NCBI GenBank assembly: GCA_030710605.1
Contig: CP092886.1
Location: 165,632,573-165,696,572, forward strand
Direction: 5' to 3'
Source: Cordylochernes scorpioides
Taxonomy: Eukaryota; Arthropoda; Arachnida; Pseudoscorpiones; Chernetidae
DNA: 64,000 nt
Made by a program: the position numbers and the translations under genes. Within the stretch, counting starts at the first letter, position 1. Each line of letters opens with the position of its first letter. Below the pieces are notes generated by a model that saw only the letters and a program-made list of their open reading frames with translations, ran no database searches and was not told the origin of the DNA. Shown here one piece after another: positions 60,120 to 64,000 of the stretch.

Positions 60120-60800
60120 TACTATTATTTTTATTTTATTTTATTATTTTTGTATATATTTATGCTTGTAACATATTTTTATTTATATTTATCAACACAA
60201 TATATTGAATCATAATCCTTATACTCATTTTTATTTCTATAATATTTATCAGCCTCTTCATTTATTCAATCAAATGGTTATTTAATTATATACTATTTTA
60301 ATTATTATTATTATTAAATATAACAATTGTAAATATATTTTATATACAGTGAAATTTCATCAAATAGTTTCTTACTTTGATCTTGTATAGCATGAGTGGA
60401 TCACATACCCACGTTTTTTTGGTTTAAATCAAAGAAAAACCTTGATAAAGAGTGCGTTTTGCCCCTAGAAATATTGTTTGAATAATAAATTTAGAGAGAG
60501 AGAGAGAGAGAGAGATACAATATATGCCTTTTATTTATTTATATATATTAATATGGATTGCTCAATCTTTAATATATATTATATTTTCTATCTATTCATT
60601 TATTATATATATAAAACAAACCTCTTAATAACTAACAAATATATAAATTTTGAAAATTCTTAATATTATTTCATTGGCCTTGTAGAACGAGAGTGGTGTA
60701 CGCGTGCGCGCATGTTTTAGTGAAAAACACAAACATCTTCGATAAAGAGAGGAGAGTCGCCCCTCGAAATATTGGAACAATAAATACATTATAAATCCAA
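60120..60800 (+). repeat. AT-rich flank with two related direct repeats and a GA run
   Basis: About 60364-60485 and 60672-60785 share a block with CTTGATAAAGAG/CTTCGATAAAGAG, GCCCCT-GAAATATTG and AATAAAT. GA dinucleotides run at 60494-60514. They could be 3' end repeats of the Penelope-like element. I see no coding frame. Confidence 0.5.
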
Positions 60801-60837
60801 TATATGTATCTTTAAAAAATATATATATATATATGGT

Positions 60838-61400
60838 GTGAGATCCTGTCGACTCTCGCTATACTGTGATATCCTGAGGGGTCTTTCGCTGTGGTGTGAA
60901 ATCCGAGAGGGTGAAACCTGTAGTAACCGAGAGGGGCAGTCAGGATGTGGAGAGTTGTCCAATACCTCTCTGCACCTTGGAAGACCTTTAACAGTTCTCA
61001 CAGAGTACAGGCAGTCGTGGTCGAGGCAGAGTGGAAGACTTGGGAATTTCCTCACAAAAAACGAAGGGACACAGTTGTACTAGGAGAGTTCCGTGAGCAG
61101 ATAAAAGTCGAGTTAAGCAAAAGATGGAGCGAAATGAGAAGAGGCTTCTTACTGGTCTACTTGGTCGATTGTGCGGACCTTGAGGACATCTAACGAGGAC
61201 TCCCGCTGATGGTGAAGTGACTATTTTTTTCTGGCCATGTAGGAGGCTTATATATCTTTGCCGAGAGGAAGTATTGGGTTTCAGCAGATGCAACAAGGGC
61301 GTGGATAGGAAGAGGTGTCATTGTACACTGACAACGCCCTATCTTCTAGGCCTCGTTCTCAAAGTTGTGGGACTTCTACCTTTCGATCTTTGCTTTAGCT
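60838..61400 (+). other. GC-richer remnant of unknown type
   Basis: The best plus-strand frame (60945-61193, 82 codons) reads W-K-T-W-E-F-P-H-K-K-R-R-D-T-V-V and F-R-E-Q-I-K-V-E-L-S-K-R-W-S-E-M-R-R and ends in a stop at 61193. Composition contrasts with the flanks. It resembles the tail of a LINE-type ORF followed by a 3' UTR, but I do not recognise it. Confidence 0.35.
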
Positions 61401-61645
61401 CAGCTCTTAATATATTACAGAGTTTTATTTATTTATCCTCAGTTTGTACAAAGTACATTACATATGATGATGTAATAACACATGTCAATCATTATGTATA
61501 ATTATTTATAGAAGTGTTTATTATACAGCATTAAAAATCTTGTTTTATTATATATAATATGAGGTTGTTGGTTTAAATTACAATATATATACCATTAAGA
61601 AATTTCCAATAGATAGAATATATACTAGGGGAAAAAAGAAAATAT

Positions 61646-61681
61646 CCAGCATAGTTTCGGCCGATACACGTCATAGGCTGG
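61646..61681 (-). ncRNA. Hammerhead-like motif, variant core
   Basis: On the minus strand CCAGC pairs with GCTGG around CTATGACG, a short TGTATCGGC region and CGAAAC. GAAAC is intact but the CTGANGA box reads CTATGA. Same type as 52646-52681. Confidence 0.35.
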
Positions 61682-61949
61682 GTAGTAAAAAAACCTTTGT
61701 TACTTTAAAATTATTGATATAGGCTTAGAATTAAAGAACATTAGAATGAAAGATAATGAAACTGTAGACGTAATATAACGAGGTCAAAAATATTTCTGCT
61801 AGAAGTTCATCATTAGGGCATCAATTTCCCTCAATAGAACTTTCATTTTATTTTGTCATAGGCATACATCCAAGGTGTGGAAATATTGATATTGTCTTAC
61901 GATGTAAAAGATAGAGGCAACACTTGAAGAGATTCGACAAACTCTAATA

Positions 61950-62560
61950 GAAGAGGGGTCAAGAAGAAATACGAGATTAAATCAATCGGTTGAGAACGGG
62001 TATGAACAAGCATATAGAACTAAAGATAGAAAAGTTAAACAATTTCAGCCAAAAATATGTTTTTTTAAAGGATATCTAGCTAAGGATAGCTGGTTTCGAA
62101 ATAAGAAGAAACAAGGATATCAAAAGAAATGGACTCCTGATTATAGAAGTCACAAATACAGTAGAGAACATTCTAATAACCTAATGGATACTGTTCTTTT
62201 TATCTATATCCCTAGTACACGTGGTACAGGCCATGATAATAATGGTGGGTAGTTAGCGACTGCTTTTACTGTAAGTGCGCCACATGTCTACACACGTGAA
62301 AAGCAGAGTGGATACTGTGAAAAGTGAAATTAATGAGCAAGCATTTGAAAAATATGTAAAAGAATTAGAATTTTAACCAGATGAGAGAAATGATAGGCAA
62401 ATATGGTGTATATATTCAGGATGCATCGTATATTTAACACCAAACCTAACTTTGATGAAAAATATGTGACAGATTACGAAAGTGAAATAAATCTAGCTGA
62501 GAAGGGAAAACCTACTCAAGCCATAGCCAAAGGAGATATGAGACTTATCACATGCACAAG
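61950..62560 (+). pseudogene. Copia Gag end and protease (decayed)
   Basis: Near 62048-62090 the reading C-F-F-K-G-Y-L-A-K-D-S-W-F-R resembles the CCHC knuckle C-x2-C-x4-H-x4-C of copia Gag with Cys and His partly lost. Near 62420 S-G-C-I-V-Y-L-T-P-N corresponds to the protease D-S-G-C-T-x-H-L-T block. Stops are frequent. Confidence 0.55.
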
Positions 62561-62879
62561 TGAAGGATAAAAAATATTCGCATCAAAGATTTCTTACATG
62601 TACTAAATTTAAGGAATAATTTCTTGTCAGTATACGAATTAGTCAACAATTTTATTTAGTTATTTTCAATAGGAATGGAGCAGAAATGTATAGTGAAAGG
62701 ATTGATTTAATTGCTCTGAGGCATATGTTAATGATAGAATGTTTATGATGGAAACAAAACTAAGAAATGTAGCAATAGCAAAAAATGAGACGGTCATGGT
62801 TATAAATACACATTTTTCAAATAAAAATAGCAATATAAATTTATGGAATAAAAGAATAAACCATATAAACGAAGAATAC

Positions 62880-63800
62880 ATGAAAATATGATTCAATGAC
62901 ATATTGTAAGAGGATTGGATCTAAAATTCGAAAGGTTACCAGAGTGTGAAGCATGCATAATGGAAAAGCTGGTTCAGAAGCCATATACGCGAGAATCTTT
63001 GGAAGATTTGAAGAATAAAAAGCAAGAGTCGAAAACGAATTAAGTCTTAGAATAAAAGATATAAGAACCGACAAAGGAACTGAATTTTGTAACTCTAGAT
63101 TTGAAGGATTATTCAAGAGAAATGGGATCCATCACGAACTTGCCACCACATACTCACCACAAAGTAATGAAGTCGCAGAGAGAGTGAATAGGACTCTTAT
63201 AGATACAGCGAGAACCTTACTAATTGACTCAAAATTACCCATGAAGTTTTGGGCAGAATCAATTGCTACAGCTGTATATATGGCAGGAAACCATTCGGTC
63301 AAACATATTCGAATATTTAGATTTTTGACACATTGGCTTGAGAGCAAAACAGGAAGAAACAAGTTTTCACCCAAGGGTAGAAAGGGAATTTTATCGGTTA
63401 TTCTAATAAAATAAAAGTCAACAGAATATATGATATAATGACAAAGAGAATTAATGAAGTCAGATCAGTAAAATATAGCGAAGAGAGGAATCGAATATGC
63501 AAATGATCTTCAGGAAGATATTAATTTTCTTATCTTGAAAGAAGACAATCCTCTCAGAGAGTAAAGTTTCAGGAAGATAATTCAGTTGAACTAGGTGGTG
63601 ACATTGAAAATAACTAAAGACAAACTGAATCGAAAGAGAAAGATGTGTAAAAAGAGGAAGGAAAAAAATTCAAAAGGCGTCTTAGAAGAACGACACAAAG
63701 CCAGATATGAAGAACAAAAAAGGCAATTGATCGAAGAAGGAGTTCGACGCTCACAAAGAATAACGGATAGGAATGAGGCGAGAATGTAATCTTGGAAATA
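62880..63800 (+). pseudogene. Copia integrase (decayed, core partly deleted)
   Basis: Near 62940 P-E-C-E-A-C-I-M-E-K-L-V is the end of the pre-integrase zinc domain. The next block, I-R-T-D-K-G-T-E-F-C-N-S (about 63062-63100), holds the second catalytic Asp, then Y-S-P-Q-S-N-E-V-A-E-R-V-N-R-T holds the Glu, and F-W-A-E-S-I-A-T-A-V-Y follows (63184-63414). The first Asp block is missing, showing an internal deletion of about 60 codons. Frameshifts follow into the linker with R-R-S-Q-R-I. Confidence 0.8.
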
Positions 63801-63849
63801 GATCATTATATATTCCGGATAATTTTTAAAAAGCGATGAATAGTGGAGA

Positions 63850-64000
63850 AATGGCTCAAACGAAAGGCTCGAGGCAATGGAAGAAGAGCTCGGTTAGATA
63901 GAGAAACATAAAGTATGGACGCTCGTACCAAGGGAAAATGGTATGGAAGTTATCAACTGTAAATGGGTCTACAGTATGAAGAAAATATTAAATGATGGCA
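63850..64000 (+). pseudogene. Copia reverse transcriptase, N-terminal start
   Basis: The frame reads A-M-E-E-E-L, a stop, then H-K-V-W-T-L-V-P-R-E-N-G-M-E-V and C-K-W-V-Y-S-M-K, the conserved opening of copia polymerases (W-x-L-V-x-x-P, K-W-V-F). It is cut by the window end. Confidence 0.8.

Larger units (their letters stand above)
57831..60120 (+). mobile_element. Penelope-like element with GIY-YIG endonuclease
   Basis: Plus-strand element with an N-terminal region (57831-58480), reverse transcriptase (58690-59300) and a GIY-YIG domain (about 59780-59990). The order is specific to Penelope-like elements. The frame is broken at many places. A (CA)n run near 58363 may be a later expansion. 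Confidence 0.85.
61900..64000 (+). mobile_element. Ty1/copia-type retrotransposon, decayed, runs off the window
   Basis: Plus-strand remnants appear in the order Gag knuckle, protease, integrase, reverse transcriptase start, which is the Ty1/copia order (integrase before polymerase). The 5' LTR is not recognised. The final bases enter the polymerase, so the element continues past 64000. Confidence 0.8.

Overview
The window is eukaryotic nuclear DNA, AT-rich and built mostly of nested, decayed transposable elements. There is no operon structure, no ribosome-binding-site pattern and no dense coding. The mix of elements (Jockey-like and R1-like LINEs, a DUF4817-type Tc transposase, mariner, Tc1, pogo-type MITE, Ty3 and Ty1 elements, a Penelope-like element with hammerhead ribozymes, and many Helitrons) points to an arthropod. 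A chelicerate such as a spider is plausible, but that is inference.

Layout. 1-6.5 kb: short-LTR Ty3 element (Gypsy-1, minus) between pieces of LINE Jockey-X. 6.5-8.7 kb: decayed Tc transposon. 8.7-12.1 kb: Helitron ends, two tRNA-like sequences and a candidate host exon. 12.1-18.8 kb: two copies of LINE Jockey-Y (minus), one split by Penelope-type repeats. 19.6-23.3 kb: young Ty3 element (Gypsy-2) with near-identical LTRs. 23.3-26.2 kb: Helitrons, a fold-back element with target duplications, a U2 snRNA fragment and a tRNA-Gly. 26.2-33.5 kb: TE-poor stretch with several candidate minus-strand exons. 33.5-37.9 kb: fold-back element, intact hammerhead ribozyme, mariner, Penelope-type remnant and Tc1. 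38-42 kb: a possible small coding exon and a second Tc copy. 42.3-51.4 kb: LINE block (Jockey-X, R1-like with RNase H, Jockey-Z). 51.5-56.5 kb: Tc end, inverted repeat around a second intact hammerhead, pogo-like MITE, an 810-bp palindrome, tRNA-Gly in a repeat, and nested Helitrons ending in a long TA tract. 56.6-61.4 kb: LINE C-terminus, Penelope-like element with GIY-YIG, and a GC-richer remnant. 61.6 kb to the end: Ty1/copia element running off the window.

Most protein-coding potential is transposon ORFs with stops and frameshifts. The main non-TE signal is a set of small minus-strand segments with acceptor and donor sites, all phase 0-0. Two are exactly 102 nt (9904-10005 and 27153-27254) and align without gaps. 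Three are 60-66 nt (29553, 31239, 32603) and share a D-x-I start. They look like duplicated exons of one unrecognised gene whose introns filled with transposons. The second theme is self-cleaving RNA: two hammerhead ribozymes with compensatory changes in stems I and II sit in dispersed repeats, and one other repeat copy begins exactly at the predicted cleavage site. No searches were run; family names rest on motifs I can read.
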